Origin: Bradyrhizobium sp. SRL28
Lineage (GTDB): Bacteria; Pseudomonadota; Alphaproteobacteria; Rhizobiales; Xanthobacteraceae
Assembly: GCF_018596315.1 (NCBI RefSeq)
Contig: NZ_JAHEAG010000033.1
Span: 1-64,000, forward strand
Length of the DNA: 64,000 nucleotides
Direction of reading: 5' to 3'
A model generated the notes under the pieces. The model did no database searches, was not told where the DNA came from, and saw nothing but the letters and a program-made list of their open reading frames with translations. The position numbers were made by a program, and so were the translations under genes. This document shows positions 28,086 through 36,203 of this stretch, piece by piece (within the stretch, counting starts at the first letter, position 1; every line of letters begins with the position of its first letter).

Positions 28086-29175
28086 CGCCAATTTCGCGAA
28101 AATTGAGAGTGAACCCGACGCAAGGGTCGAAGGATGCGACCATCGCGCGAACCGCACCCAGTCCCCGCGGTTTCGCGGCCAGCACCGCGCCTTGCAGGCT
28201 GCGGACAAGCGGTCCGCGCGCGTGGAAATTCCACTCGGTTGGGGCAAGAAATTCCCAGCGCAAAATCTGCCCCTGACGATCAAGCTCAACCGCGTGATAG
28301 AGACGTCCCCTTGCGCATTCGACCGCGGCCGCACCACGGCCCGGCCCCAGCCTGTAGCTTTCGACGATCCCATCCTCCGCTGTTTCAACATAAGCACTGG
28401 AGCGGAGCCAAGCGTGCAGTCGCACGATTTCCGCGATCCTCGCCTTCAGCCGCTCGGCCGGCCCCGACCGGCCTAGCGTGAGCTGATCACGCATCATTTG
28501 GCGCGCCCACGCACCTGTCTCGGGAATGCGGCCCTCCAGGTCGGGGCAACGGCAAAATCCTGCATCATCCGCGAGCAGCCGTTCAATGACGCCGCGGTCG
28601 TCGGCAACGGACAAAAACGAGTGCTGCGTCGGCATTGGGTTCAACGTGTCTTCCTCGAGAGCCGCGATGCGAAGCGCGAGTGGGTTACCGAGTGTCGGCG
28701 CGCCGTCTTCGTTCGTTATGCCAAGCGCTGCCAGCGCAATCGGAACCCGCGCTGTTGCCTCGCGTCGAACCTGGCCGCAGCCGGGCTCTGAGCTGTTGAG
28801 AAGTGCCGATACCCCCTCCATCAGGGCGCGGATCGCTGCGGCGCTGGTGGTATCCAGCGCGAAATGCCCGACAAACAGGCCCCGCAGCAATTCCGCCAGC
28901 CGCTCGGCAACGACCATGGCGATACGATGCTGCCGCGTCGCAAGGGTGATGTTTTCGCGGCGCGCCGCCTCGATCGCGGACAGGAATGCCACCTGGTGCG
29001 CGGCGGCACACAACGAGAAGATTCGCGGCAGCACGTTGAGCAACGAAGCGCCCGGCTTGCCGGCGAATAGCCGCGCCAGTGGCGGCCGGGCGCACGGCAG
29101 AATCTCGACCGCGGCAATTGCGTCGCCAGCAAGCGATACGGTAACATCGATCTGGTTGCGGACGGCGAGGCTCAT
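28078..29175 (-). CDS. hupK: Hydrogenase maturation protein HupK
   Basis: HupK is a large-subunit-like scaffold needed for hydrogenase maturation in rhizobia, thought to interact with HypC during cofactor transfer. The 365-residue sequence keeps the NiFe large-subunit C-terminal pattern as SFDPCVGFTLNF, with only one Cys where HupL has DPCLAC. It also has LCAAAHQVAFLSAIEAA in place of the L1 motif. This is as in other HupK proteins, which are non-catalytic. The start at 29175 overlaps the hupJ stop by ATGA. Confidence 0.92.
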   Translation of the reverse strand: MSLAVRNQIDVTVSLAGDAIAAVEILPCARPPLARLFAGKPGASLLNVLPRIFSLCAAAHQVAFLSAIEAARRENITLATRQHRIAMVVAERLAELLRGLFVGHFALDTTSAAAIRALMEGVSALLNSSEPGCGQVRREATARVPIALAALGITNEDGAPTLGNPLALRIAALEEDTLNPMPTQHSFLSVADDRGVIERLLADDAGFCRCPDLEGRIPETGAWARQMMRDQLTLGRSGPAERLKARIAEIVRLHAWLRSSAYVETAEDGIVESYRLGPGRGAAAVECARGRLYHAVELDRQGQILRWEFLAPTEWNFHARGPLVRSLQGAVLAAKPRGLGAVRAMVASFDPCVGFTLNFREIGDA

Positions 29176-29705
29176 GCGCGCCGCTCCGTCAGTACACCGT
29201 GCAAGAAATGCCGGCGGTCGAACGAACTGATATGTGGCGCATCTGTCCCATGTGACGCCGCGCGATTGGCCGGCGACATCAGCGCCGCGAGCGCTGCTTC
29301 GGCGGTGGCGCGCGCGGACGGCATATCCTCGAACTCAAACATCGGCGAGAACAGTGAGTAGCTCGCGATCGAGCCCACGGGCACCAGATCGCTGACGGTG
29401 AATTCGATCTCGCCGGCAGGAAATCGCAAGCGCAGGTTCGATCCCGGGCCCGGAGACGATTGCGAAGTGCCGTCACGCATGGGTATGACCACGTTCATGA
29501 ACCAGGGCGTGACCATCATGCCGACGACCCTGCCCTCGCGCGCGCGAAAGGCGATGGCTTCGACGCTCAAGGCCTCGTTGAAGATCGGCAGGTCGCGCAT
29601 GGTGCGATCGGCGATATCCCGATAGGCTGCCGCCAGCATCTCGCCCCACGCCGACGCATCGGCGTGCACGCTCCTGCGGGGATGCTGTTCGCGGTCAGGC
29701 GTCAT
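29172..29705 (-). CDS. hupJ: Hydrogenase assembly chaperone HupJ (HybE-like)
   Basis: A 177-residue protein of the HybE/HupJ family, which acts in assembly of the hydrogenase precursor, possibly as a chaperone for subunit export. Recognisable segments are MRDLPIFNEALSVEAIAFR, MMVTPWFMNVVIPM, LRFPAGEIEFTVSDLVPVGS and SLFSPMFEFEDMPSARATA, ending in RHFLHGVL, a set conserved in the family. I chose the ATG at 29705 (MTPDREQHP), which overlaps the hupI end by 11 bp; longer in-frame starts fall inside hupI. Confidence 0.92.
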   Translation of the reverse strand: MTPDREQHPRRSVHADASAWGEMLAAAYRDIADRTMRDLPIFNEALSVEAIAFRAREGRVVGMMVTPWFMNVVIPMRDGTSQSSPGPGSNLRLRFPAGEIEFTVSDLVPVGSIASYSLFSPMFEFEDMPSARATAEAALAALMSPANRAASHGTDAPHISSFDRRHFLHGVLTERRA

Positions 29706-29910
29706 CTTCAATCCCCATGAACTTCGATTTGGGCGCATCGCAATTTGGACAACGCCAATTTTCGGGCAACCCGGCGAAAGGCGTTCCCGCTGCAATCTGC
29801 GTCGCCTCATCCCCCTCAGCTGGGTCGTAGACGATCCAACAGATGCCGCACTCCATGCGCGCGCCGTCTGCGATATCCTTCCGGACGCTAAAATTCTCGA
29901 AGCTCGTCAT
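29695..29910 (-). CDS. hupI: Rubredoxin HupI
   Basis: A 71-residue rubredoxin with both iron-binding pairs: ECGICWIVYDP (Cys21, Cys24) and ENWRCPNCDAPKSKFM (Cys54, Cys57). In rhizobia HupI is a hydrogenase-specific rubredoxin needed for maturation when oxygen is present, probably as an electron carrier for the assembly or protection of HupS. The ATG at 29910 overlaps the hupH stop (ATGA). It is intact. Confidence 0.95.
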   Translation of the reverse strand: MTSFENFSVRKDIADGARMECGICWIVYDPAEGDEATQIAAGTPFAGLPENWRCPNCDAPKSKFMGIEDDA

Positions 29911-30779
29911 TCGAAGTAAGCTTTGATGATTTCTTGCAGGCGTTCGGCGGAATCCCAGCAATCCTCCTCGGCGGCCAAGGCAACCGTTGGCACGCCGCCG
30001 ATCTCCAGCGTATCCAGAATGATGGTGTCCATGGCATTGAAGAACTGCACCGACCAGACGTTCCGGATGCCCGTCGCAAGCACTCGGCAAGTCCCGTAGC
30101 CGCGCGAGCTGAGCTGGATCGGCCCGTTGCCGACGCTTTGCTGCAGAAACGCCTGGTCGACCGGGCTCATCGGCAGCAGGGTGAAGTTGATGATCTGCGA
30201 GCGCATGCCCGGCCGCCAGGCCAATGCCCGCTCGCGGATTTCCGCGAGCACCGGCAGCACGTTCATCGCGCCGTCCGGTGCCGCGCCGATCATGAGATCG
30301 CTCGACGTCAGGTCGGTTGCGGCGCGCCGCACGATCTCCGGGATGGCACCGACCTCGACATATTCGTGTGCGGCGTCGGTCTCGATGCGCACGCGCCAGA
30401 TTCCCGCAAGTACCGATTCCTGGATTTGCGCCACGCGGCCACCCGGCAGCGCCACGACGCCGGCGAGCTCGCCCTCTCCAAGCACGTCCGCAATCAGCTT
30501 GCGCTCGAGATCGCTGAGATTCCCGAGCCTGAACAGCTGCGTCGGCACGTCGCTCTTCTGGCCGGCAACGGCAGCCGCGACGGAAGACAACAGCGCGATG
30601 GCACTCTGACAGTTCCTTGCCAGCTCGATGCAATTGAGCGAAGCGGGCGTCGCGAGCGCACCCGCAGCCGTCAGCCCGCTATGGGCTGCGTCGAGACTTT
30701 CCGCGGCGATAGGAAACACGCTCATCGGCTGCTCGCATTTTCTCGGCGCTATCGGGCGCGACCCGGAAACCTGTTTCAT
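29907..30779 (-). CDS. hupH: Hydrogenase maturation protein HupH
   Basis: A 290-residue member of the HupH family, an accessory factor acting with HupF/HupG in processing the large subunit. Recognisable parts are LNCIELARNCQSAIALLSSV, LGEGELAGVVALPGGRVAQI, QESVLAGIWRVRI, EIVRRAATDLTSSDLM, SPVDQAFLQQSVGNGPIQLS and GYGTCRVLATGIRNVWSVQF, the last being the best-conserved block. It starts at 30779, with GGAA ~10 bp upstream. Unusually, it follows a ~415-bp spacer instead of hupG. Confidence 0.93.
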   Translation of the reverse strand: MKQVSGSRPIAPRKCEQPMSVFPIAAESLDAAHSGLTAAGALATPASLNCIELARNCQSAIALLSSVAAAVAGQKSDVPTQLFRLGNLSDLERKLIADVLGEGELAGVVALPGGRVAQIQESVLAGIWRVRIETDAAHEYVEVGAIPEIVRRAATDLTSSDLMIGAAPDGAMNVLPVLAEIRERALAWRPGMRSQIINFTLLPMSPVDQAFLQQSVGNGPIQLSSRGYGTCRVLATGIRNVWSVQFFNAMDTIILDTLEIGGVPTVALAAEEDCWDSAERLQEIIKAYFE

Positions 30780-31194
30780 GATACGACGTTCCGTTGGTGT
30801 GCTGAGGGATGATGCTTATGTCCACAGACGCGCCATTGGCGCGCGGGCGATCATGAGCTTCGCAATGCGGTCGATAGAGATCTCCCGGATCTTGGCGATT
30901 ATGCCGAGTGTCTCGCGCTTGTGCGACGCTTTCGGTCCCCACCTCGGACAGACGGAGCCGCGTCAGATCATGTTTCCCGGGCTGAAAGTCCATCAGCCGC
31001 CTCCCTGATAATCCATGGTTCTGCTGGATGAGGTGTAGCAAGGCACGTGCCAATCATTGCTCTTTCGCGATTGCGTTCCCGCTCGGATCAGCACCCGCTC
31101 GACATATTCCGCGTGAACCTTGTTTCGGCTGCAAATTTGGTTTCCGCTGATATAGGCAAAGATGGGCAGGCAGTGTCCGGGAGGCGGCACCAGG
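30780..31194 (-). other. Spacer at the expected position of hupG; no gene recognised
   Basis: In the standard order hupF-hupG-hupH a ~150-codon hupG (HyaE-like, thioredoxin fold) should lie here. None of the three minus-strand frames shows that protein, and no frame is open over the whole spacer. The longest (30679-31053 and 30993-31190) have no family-like motif. A near-palindrome GCGCCATTGGCGC sits ~50 bp upstream of hupH. This is the only large gap in an otherwise overlapping operon. Confidence 0.6.
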
Positions 31195-31485
31195 CTAGCG
31201 CAGGTGCTCGGGCAGTTGCGGCTCTTGACCGATCAAGTCCGCAAAGAAACGATCGCAATCGTGGTCATTGAGGGCCGCATCACGGCCCTCAAGCGCGTCC
31301 GCGATCAGCCGCGCTTCGTCGTCATCCAAGAGCCGCACCGCGGTATCGATATGGACAAGCACCTTGGCACCGACCGGCGGCTCGGAGAGCAGCATGACTA
31401 AGACGCGCCGCTGTTCATTGGCATATTCGCAAAGCGCCGACATGCCGTCGGTCTCAATAATCGTCATTGGCAAGCCAAGGCACAT
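31195..31485 (-). CDS. hupF: Hydrogenase chaperone HupF (HypC paralogue)
   Basis: A 96-residue HypC-family protein starting MCLGLPMTIIETDGMSALCE with the conserved N-terminal Cys, then VLVMLLSEPPVGAKVLVHID and DDDEARLIADALEG, plus a C-terminal extension (DDHD-like NDHDCDRFFADLIG) typical of HupF. In rhizobia HupF stabilises HupL in the presence of oxygen and acts in cofactor transfer. I chose the start at 31485 for the MCLGLP signature; 16 bp separate it from the hupD stop. Confidence 0.93.
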   Translation of the reverse strand: MCLGLPMTIIETDGMSALCEYANEQRRVLVMLLSEPPVGAKVLVHIDTAVRLLDDDEARLIADALEGRDAALNDHDCDRFFADLIGQEPQLPEHLR

Positions 31486-31501
31486 GGTAATCGGCGAGCC
31501 G

Positions 31502-32092
31502 CTAGATCGGCCGCGCCCTCCTCTCATACTTTGCATGGTCGATGTCGTTCGCGAGCAGACGCTCCGACTCCGGTAGCGGCGCGGTCCGCAGTTTTGCCGG
31601 AGAACCCCACTGCGCCAGCAGTTCGCAAGCCAGTTCGATCGCAGGCGCAATCTGAGTGCGCACCGGAGCGGTCAGCGGCCCGCCCCAATCCTCCAGATCA
31701 AGTGGCTGACAGCCGATTAGAGCGAGCTCTCGCGGGCAGCGGCCAAGCAGGTCGGCCGCACTTAAGACCTCCTGGAAACCGGTCTGATGCAGGCTCACCT
31801 TCTTGGCGCCGGTGAATTTCGGCACCTCCTCGTCTCGCACGAGCTTCAAGTGCCCGGGCGCGAGTCCATAATCGATGGCATCGAACGCTATCAGGCAATC
31901 GGCCTCCTCGAGAAAATTGACGAGGTAGAGCCCCTGCGTGCCGCCATCGAGCATGGTGACATTGCCAGGGACGGCGTAGCGGCAGTGGAACTGCTCCACC
32001 ACCCGCACGCCGAACCCCTCATCGGCCCACAAGATATTGCCGATGCCGAGCACCAGGATCCGTTTCGTGTTCTCCGGAGTTGGCATCTGCAT
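31502..32092 (-). CDS. hupD: Hydrogenase-specific endopeptidase HupD
   Basis: HupD removes the C-terminal peptide of HupL after Ni insertion. The 196 residues contain RILVLGIGNILWADEGFGV, with the metal-sensing Glu, then LIAFDAIDYG with the Asp and KKVSLHQTGFQEVL with the His. These are the three Ni-binding residues of the HyaD/HybD family. Two ATGs (32092 and 32086) are possible; an in-frame TTG at 32098 directly abuts the hupC stop. No strong ribosome site is visible, which suggests coupling to hupC. Confidence 0.94.
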   Translation of the reverse strand: MQMPTPENTKRILVLGIGNILWADEGFGVRVVEQFHCRYAVPGNVTMLDGGTQGLYLVNFLEEADCLIAFDAIDYGLAPGHLKLVRDEEVPKFTGAKKVSLHQTGFQEVLSAADLLGRCPRELALIGCQPLDLEDWGGPLTAPVRTQIAPAIELACELLAQWGSPAKLRTAPLPESERLLANDIDHAKYERRARPI

Positions 32093-32098
32093 CGTCAA

Positions 32099-32830
32099 TC
32101 AATCGCGGAACTCGCGCTCGCCAGAAATGATCGAGGAGACGATGCTCTGGCGCGACACGATGTCTTCGCGAACCGCTGTATAGATGTGGATGAGCGCAAA
32201 CGTCACGATCATCCACAGGCCGAGATGATGCCAGGTGTGGACGTCCTGGCTGTTCGGCCAAATCGAAAACACCCAGCCGAACAGCATGTACTGCCAGCTG
32301 TCGTTGCCGGTGCCCTGTGCGTACAGTGCAAAGCCGGTGACGATCATGGACGCGATCGCCAGCGTAAACATGAAGAACATCGCAAGCTGGGCCAGCGGAT
32401 TGTGCGCGACGTATTTCTTTGGCTCGGCCGCAACGAAAGCGTACCAGCGAATCTCGTGCCACACCTCGCGCCAATAGCTCTTGCGCCAGAGCGGCACATA
32501 GAAAATCTGCTTAGCATGGGGGTTGCCCATGAACGCCCAGTAAATGCGGAAGAGGAAGCCGAGCGTGAGCACATAGCCTGCGAAAAAATGCGCAAAACGG
32601 ATCTGGCCGAACAGGAAATTGTCGCTTGTCTCTCCCGGCATGGTCGGTATCCCACTGCCGATGAAATAACCGGTGAGGCCCAACACCAGGATTGCCGCGG
32701 CGTTGATCCAATGCCACAGCCGCACCGGCGCCTCGTAGACGTAGACGACGCCACGCTCGGCGCTGCGGCCGGAGCGTACCGCGTCGGCCGCGACAGCGGC
32801 GGTTAGCGCGTGCGGAGATTTGTCCAGCAA
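32099..32830 (-). CDS. hupC: Ni/Fe-hydrogenase b-type cytochrome subunit HupC (TTG start)
   Basis: HupC is the membrane cytochrome b that anchors HupSL and passes electrons from H2 to quinone. The 243-residue protein shows four membrane helices: WHWINAAAILVLGLTGYFIG, FAHFFAGYVLTLGFLFRIYW, AMFFMFTLAIASMIVTGFAL and GLWMIVTFALIHIYTAV. His residues (RLWHW, FAHFF, WHHLGL, LIHIY) suit two b hemes. The best start is the TTG at 32830: GGGGAGG lies 6 bp upstream, and the gene follows the hupL stop by 11 bp. An in-frame ATG at 32911 is inside hupL and lacks such a site. Confidence 0.95.
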   Translation of the reverse strand: MLDKSPHALTAAVAADAVRSGRSAERGVVYVYEAPVRLWHWINAAAILVLGLTGYFIGSGIPTMPGETSDNFLFGQIRFAHFFAGYVLTLGFLFRIYWAFMGNPHAKQIFYVPLWRKSYWREVWHEIRWYAFVAAEPKKYVAHNPLAQLAMFFMFTLAIASMIVTGFALYAQGTGNDSWQYMLFGWVFSIWPNSQDVHTWHHLGLWMIVTFALIHIYTAVREDIVSRQSIVSSIISGEREFRD

Positions 32831-32841
32831 TGCCGCCTCCC

Positions 32842-34632
32842 CTAGCGGACCTTGACCGTTGCCATTTCCTGGCCATCCGGCCCCATCACATGGGTCGAGC
32901 AGGCCAGGCATGGATCAAAGGAATGGATCGTGCGCAGGATTTCCAGCGGCTTCTCCGGATCAGCGATCGGGGTATCCATCAACGAGGCCTCAAATGCACC
33001 GATATTGCCGTTTGGATCACGCGGCGAGCCGTTCCATGTCGTCGGCACGACGCACTGGTAGTTGTCGATCTTGGTCTCCTTGATCTTGATCCAGTGCCCC
33101 AGCGCACCACGCGGCGCCTCGGTGAAACCGTAGCCCTTGGCTTCCTTCGGCCAGCTCTCCGGCTTCCATTTATCGACGTTGGCGGTAGCGGTGTCACCCG
33201 TTTTGATATGCGCCATAAGCTTGTCCTGGAAATAGCGCATCTGGTGCGCGGCCCATTGGCATTCGAGCGCACGCGCCGCAGTGCGGCCGAGCGTCGAGAA
33301 GAGTGCAGCGAAGGGTAGATCGAGCGTCTTCAGCAGCTTCTCGGTCGGCTCCTTGAATTCCGCTTTGCCTTGCGCGTGACCTATGATGTATCGCGCCAGC
33401 GGTCCCACCTCGACGGCGTTGCCGCGCCAGCGCGGCGCCTTGATCCAGGAATACTTGCCGCCTTCGTCGAGCTCCTTGATGTGGGTCCTGGTGCCCTTGA
33501 CGTTGGGCCCGAGCTGGAAATTCGGCTCGGTGATACCACCCCAGGGATGCAGCCCCCTGGTTTCATCGGGATATTTGTACCAGGAATGGGCGACGAACTC
33601 CTGGATCTGCTCGGGATCGCCGTGATCGATCGGCAGGACTTCGCTGAAATTGCCATTGAGGATCACGCCGCGCGGCAGCTTGAGGTTTTTTGCGGAATAA
33701 TCATTGGCGTTCTCGGGAATGTCGCCATAGGACATTATGCTCTTACCCGAGAGACCACCGCCATAGAGCCAGTCTTTGTAGAAGGAGCCAATCACGGCAA
33801 CGTCGGGCAGATAAACCTGCTCGACGAATTCGATCGAACGGCAAATGATCGAGGATACCAGGTTCAGCCGCTCCATATTGATGGCGCCCACTGCACCGGT
33901 ACCATCGACATTGATGGCACAGGCCACGCCACCGACCAGCCAATTCGGATGCGGGTTCTTGCCGCCATAGATGGCGTGGATCTTGACGACGTCCTTCTGG
34001 AAGTCGAGCGCTTCCAGATAATGCGCCAAGGCCATCAGGTTCGCTTCCGGCGGAAGCTTGTAGGCCGGATGCCCCCAATAGGCATTCTTAAACGGGCCGA
34101 GCTGCCCTGATTCAACGAACTTGGTGAGCCTGATCTGCAGATGTTTGAAATAGCCTGGCGATGAGAGCGGCCAGGACGAGACCGATTGCGCCAACGCAGA
34201 GGTCGCCTTGGGATCGGCCTTGAGGGCGGAAATCACGTCGACCCAATCCAGCGCGTGCAGGTGATAGAAGTGCACAAGATGATCGTGCACCTGCAGGCAG
34301 AGCTGCATGATATTGCGGATCGAATTAGCATTCTCTGGAATGGTGATGCCCAGCGCGTTCTCCACCGCGCGTACCGAGGTGAGCGCATGTGTGCCGGTGC
34401 AGACGCCGCAAATCCGCTCGGTGAACGCCCAGGCATCGCGAGGATCGCGTCCACGCAGGATCGTCTCGATGCCGCGCCACATAGTTCCGGATGAGACCGC
34501 GTTGCGGATCACATTGTCGGAATCGAGATTGACCTCCACGCGGAGGTGGCCTTCGACCCGGGTCAGCGGATCGATGACAATGCGTTTGCCGGAATGGTCG
34601 AGTTTGAACCCATTGGGTGTCTGGGTGCCCAT
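32842..34632 (-). CDS. hupL: Uptake [NiFe]-hydrogenase large subunit HupL
   Basis: The catalytic subunit, which oxidises H2 at a Ni-Fe(CN)2CO centre. All four Ni ligands are visible: RICGVCTGTHA (Cys75, Cys78) and FDPCLACSTHV (Cys575, Cys578). HupD should cut after His581, releasing the 15-residue tail VMGPDGQEMATVKVR. The 596-residue length equals that of group 1 rhizobial HupL. hupL follows hupS by 20 bp and forms the periplasmic HupSL dimer exported with the HupS Tat signal. Intact. Confidence 0.98.
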   Translation of the reverse strand: MGTQTPNGFKLDHSGKRIVIDPLTRVEGHLRVEVNLDSDNVIRNAVSSGTMWRGIETILRGRDPRDAWAFTERICGVCTGTHALTSVRAVENALGITIPENANSIRNIMQLCLQVHDHLVHFYHLHALDWVDVISALKADPKATSALAQSVSSWPLSSPGYFKHLQIRLTKFVESGQLGPFKNAYWGHPAYKLPPEANLMALAHYLEALDFQKDVVKIHAIYGGKNPHPNWLVGGVACAINVDGTGAVGAINMERLNLVSSIICRSIEFVEQVYLPDVAVIGSFYKDWLYGGGLSGKSIMSYGDIPENANDYSAKNLKLPRGVILNGNFSEVLPIDHGDPEQIQEFVAHSWYKYPDETRGLHPWGGITEPNFQLGPNVKGTRTHIKELDEGGKYSWIKAPRWRGNAVEVGPLARYIIGHAQGKAEFKEPTEKLLKTLDLPFAALFSTLGRTAARALECQWAAHQMRYFQDKLMAHIKTGDTATANVDKWKPESWPKEAKGYGFTEAPRGALGHWIKIKETKIDNYQCVVPTTWNGSPRDPNGNIGAFEASLMDTPIADPEKPLEILRTIHSFDPCLACSTHVMGPDGQEMATVKVR

Positions 34633-34652
34633 CGTTGTCCTTCTGAATTCGA

Positions 34653-35744
34653 TTATTTTTCCTGAGCTACTCGGCCCGGTTTACGGGTCAGCCGCTTCAC
34701 GGCCGTGACCGCCGCGTGCGCGGCAACGGCTAGGCCGACCGCGCCAGCAGCGGCCATGCCGATTTGATCGGCGTTGGCCTCGATGCCGAATTGCTTGATG
34801 GTCGTCAGTCGATCGTAAAACGAGCCCTTGTCCCAAAAGCCATCTTCGGAGCAGCCGAAGCAGCCGTGGCCGGATTGGATCGGGAAGGAAACGCCGCCGT
34901 TCCACCGAACGGCCGAGCAGGCGTTGTAGGTGGTCGGCCCCTTGCAGCCCATCTTGTAGAGGCAATAGCCCTTGCGCGCTGACTCGTCGTCCCACACCTC
35001 GACAAACTGGCCGGCGTCGAAATGGGGACGCCGATAGCACTTGTCGTGGATGCGCTGGGAATAGAACATCTTTGGACGCCCTTGGCGGTCGAGCTCGGGA
35101 AGCTTTCCGAACGTGGTGATGAATGTCACCAAGGCGGTCATGACCTCTGCGATGGGCGGGCAGCCGGGCACCTTGATGATCGGTTTGTTCGTGATCACTT
35201 TATCGATCGGCGTCGCCCCAGTCGGGTTGGGCTTGGCCGCCTGCACGCAACCCCAGGACGCACAAGTCCCCCAAGCGATGATCGCCGTGCAATCTTCCGC
35301 CATCGCCCTGAGCTTTTCGACGAACGGCTTGCCGCCATCAATGCAGAACATGCCGCCTTCGTTCAGCGGCGGATTGCCTTCAACGGCAAGCACATACTCG
35401 CCCTTGTACTTGGCGCGGGTCTCCTCGAGGATGGCTTCGGCCTGGTGTCCTGCCGCCGCCATGATCAGGGCGTCATAATCCAGCGAGATCATCGACAGCA
35501 CCACGTCTTTGACGAGCGGATGGGCCGAGCGGATAAAGCTTTCCGAACAGCAGGTGCATTCGAGCCCGTGCATCCAGATCACGGGCACACGCGGCTTTGT
35601 CTCCAGCGCGTTGGCAATCTGGCTTGCCGCGAGCGGACCGAGCCCGAGGCTCGTTGCCGTCAAACTGCAGAATTTGTGGAAACTGCGACGCGTGATACCC
35701 TGACGTCTGATGACGCCGTAAAACGTTTCCGCTGCCCCGCCCAT
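34653..35744 (-). CDS. hupS: Uptake [NiFe]-hydrogenase small subunit HupS
   Basis: The FeS electron-transfer subunit. From the ATG at 35744 it has 363 residues, the usual Bradyrhizobium size, beginning MGGAAETFYGVIRRQG. A twin-arginine signal (TRRSFHKFCSLTATSLGLG, residues ~18-36) is followed by cluster ligands in WMHGLECTCCSESFIRSAHP, IIAWGTCASWGCVQAAKPNP, KVPGCPPIAEV, CYRRPHFDAGQF, YCLYKMGCKGP and GHGCFGCSEDGFWDKGSFY. A C-terminal membrane anchor (IGMAAAGAVGLAVAAHAAV) closes it. GGGGAA lies ~5 bp upstream of the ATG. A longer in-frame start (35822) would place residues upstream of the promoter and is rejected. Confidence 0.98.
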   Translation of the reverse strand: MGGAAETFYGVIRRQGITRRSFHKFCSLTATSLGLGPLAASQIANALETKPRVPVIWMHGLECTCCSESFIRSAHPLVKDVVLSMISLDYDALIMAAAGHQAEAILEETRAKYKGEYVLAVEGNPPLNEGGMFCIDGGKPFVEKLRAMAEDCTAIIAWGTCASWGCVQAAKPNPTGATPIDKVITNKPIIKVPGCPPIAEVMTALVTFITTFGKLPELDRQGRPKMFYSQRIHDKCYRRPHFDAGQFVEVWDDESARKGYCLYKMGCKGPTTYNACSAVRWNGGVSFPIQSGHGCFGCSEDGFWDKGSFYDRLTTIKQFGIEANADQIGMAAAGAVGLAVAAHAAVTAVKRLTRKPGRVAQEK

Positions 35745-35788
35745 AAATTCCCCGAGATCTGTTAGCGACGACTTGCTGACGCTAGGGT

Positions 35789-35804
35789 AGCAAGAAGCAG
35801 GCCA
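35789..35804 (-). promoter_or_regulatory. -24/-12 (sigma54-type) promoter of the hup operon
   Basis: On the minus strand TGGCCT-GCTTC-TTGCT has the invariant GG and GC spaced by 10 bp, as in TGGCAC-N5-TTGCA. Transcription would start near 35778, ~34 bp before hupS. Rhizobial hup operons are known to be RpoN-dependent (activated by HoxA or NifA), which supports the assignment. Confidence 0.65.
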
Positions 35805-35822
35805 ACACCACACGTAAAACAC

Positions 35823-35836
35823 TTGAGAGATACCAA
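35823..35836 (-). promoter_or_regulatory. Possible FixK/FNR-like box upstream of hupS
   Basis: TTGG-TATCTC-TCAA on the minus strand matches TTG[A/C]-N6-TCAA except at the fourth base. It is centred ~51 bp upstream of the inferred sigma54 start. With one mismatch it is only a candidate. The rest of 35837-36203 holds no recognisable gene. Confidence 0.3.
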
Positions 35837-36203
35837 GCCGTTTCCAGAAGAAGCGCTCAAATTAGTCACGCAAGGGCGATGAGAGCCGGGGAAACGGAAC
35901 GCATTCAATCAGAAAGCGGCAAGTAAGCTGCCGGCTTTAGCTCGGTGGCTTTGCGATCAGTCCTCCGTACACATCACGCAGGGCCGAACGAACGCACGAT
36001 ATTCTGGTCGCAGCGTCTGCATGACCAAGTCGCTGTTCGACACTGTCTGATAGGTAACCATCACCTCAATGGGGGCATCGCCACGTCTTCTCGTCGAGCT
36101 CACCTTCCGCGCTTCCGCGACGCCGCGCTTCTCTTGGTCGTCGCGCGCCGAAATCCTAGCGCCTCCACCTTCTTCAGCTTTTCACGAAGCTGGTCCCTCA
36201 GGA

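Noticed and set aside
29695..30633. 312-codon frame reading through hupH into hupI
   Set aside because: Only the last 71 codons (rubredoxin) are real. The upstream part is an out-of-frame reading of hupH.
30820..30850. Palindrome GCGCCATTGGCGC as a terminator or operator
   Set aside because: No T-run follows and no known operator matches. It is short enough to occur by chance.
31787..32806. 339-codon plus-strand open frame across hupC/hupD
   Set aside because: It is antisense to hupC and hupD, which have clear family motifs. High GC gives long open frames on the opposite strand; it has no recognisable domain.
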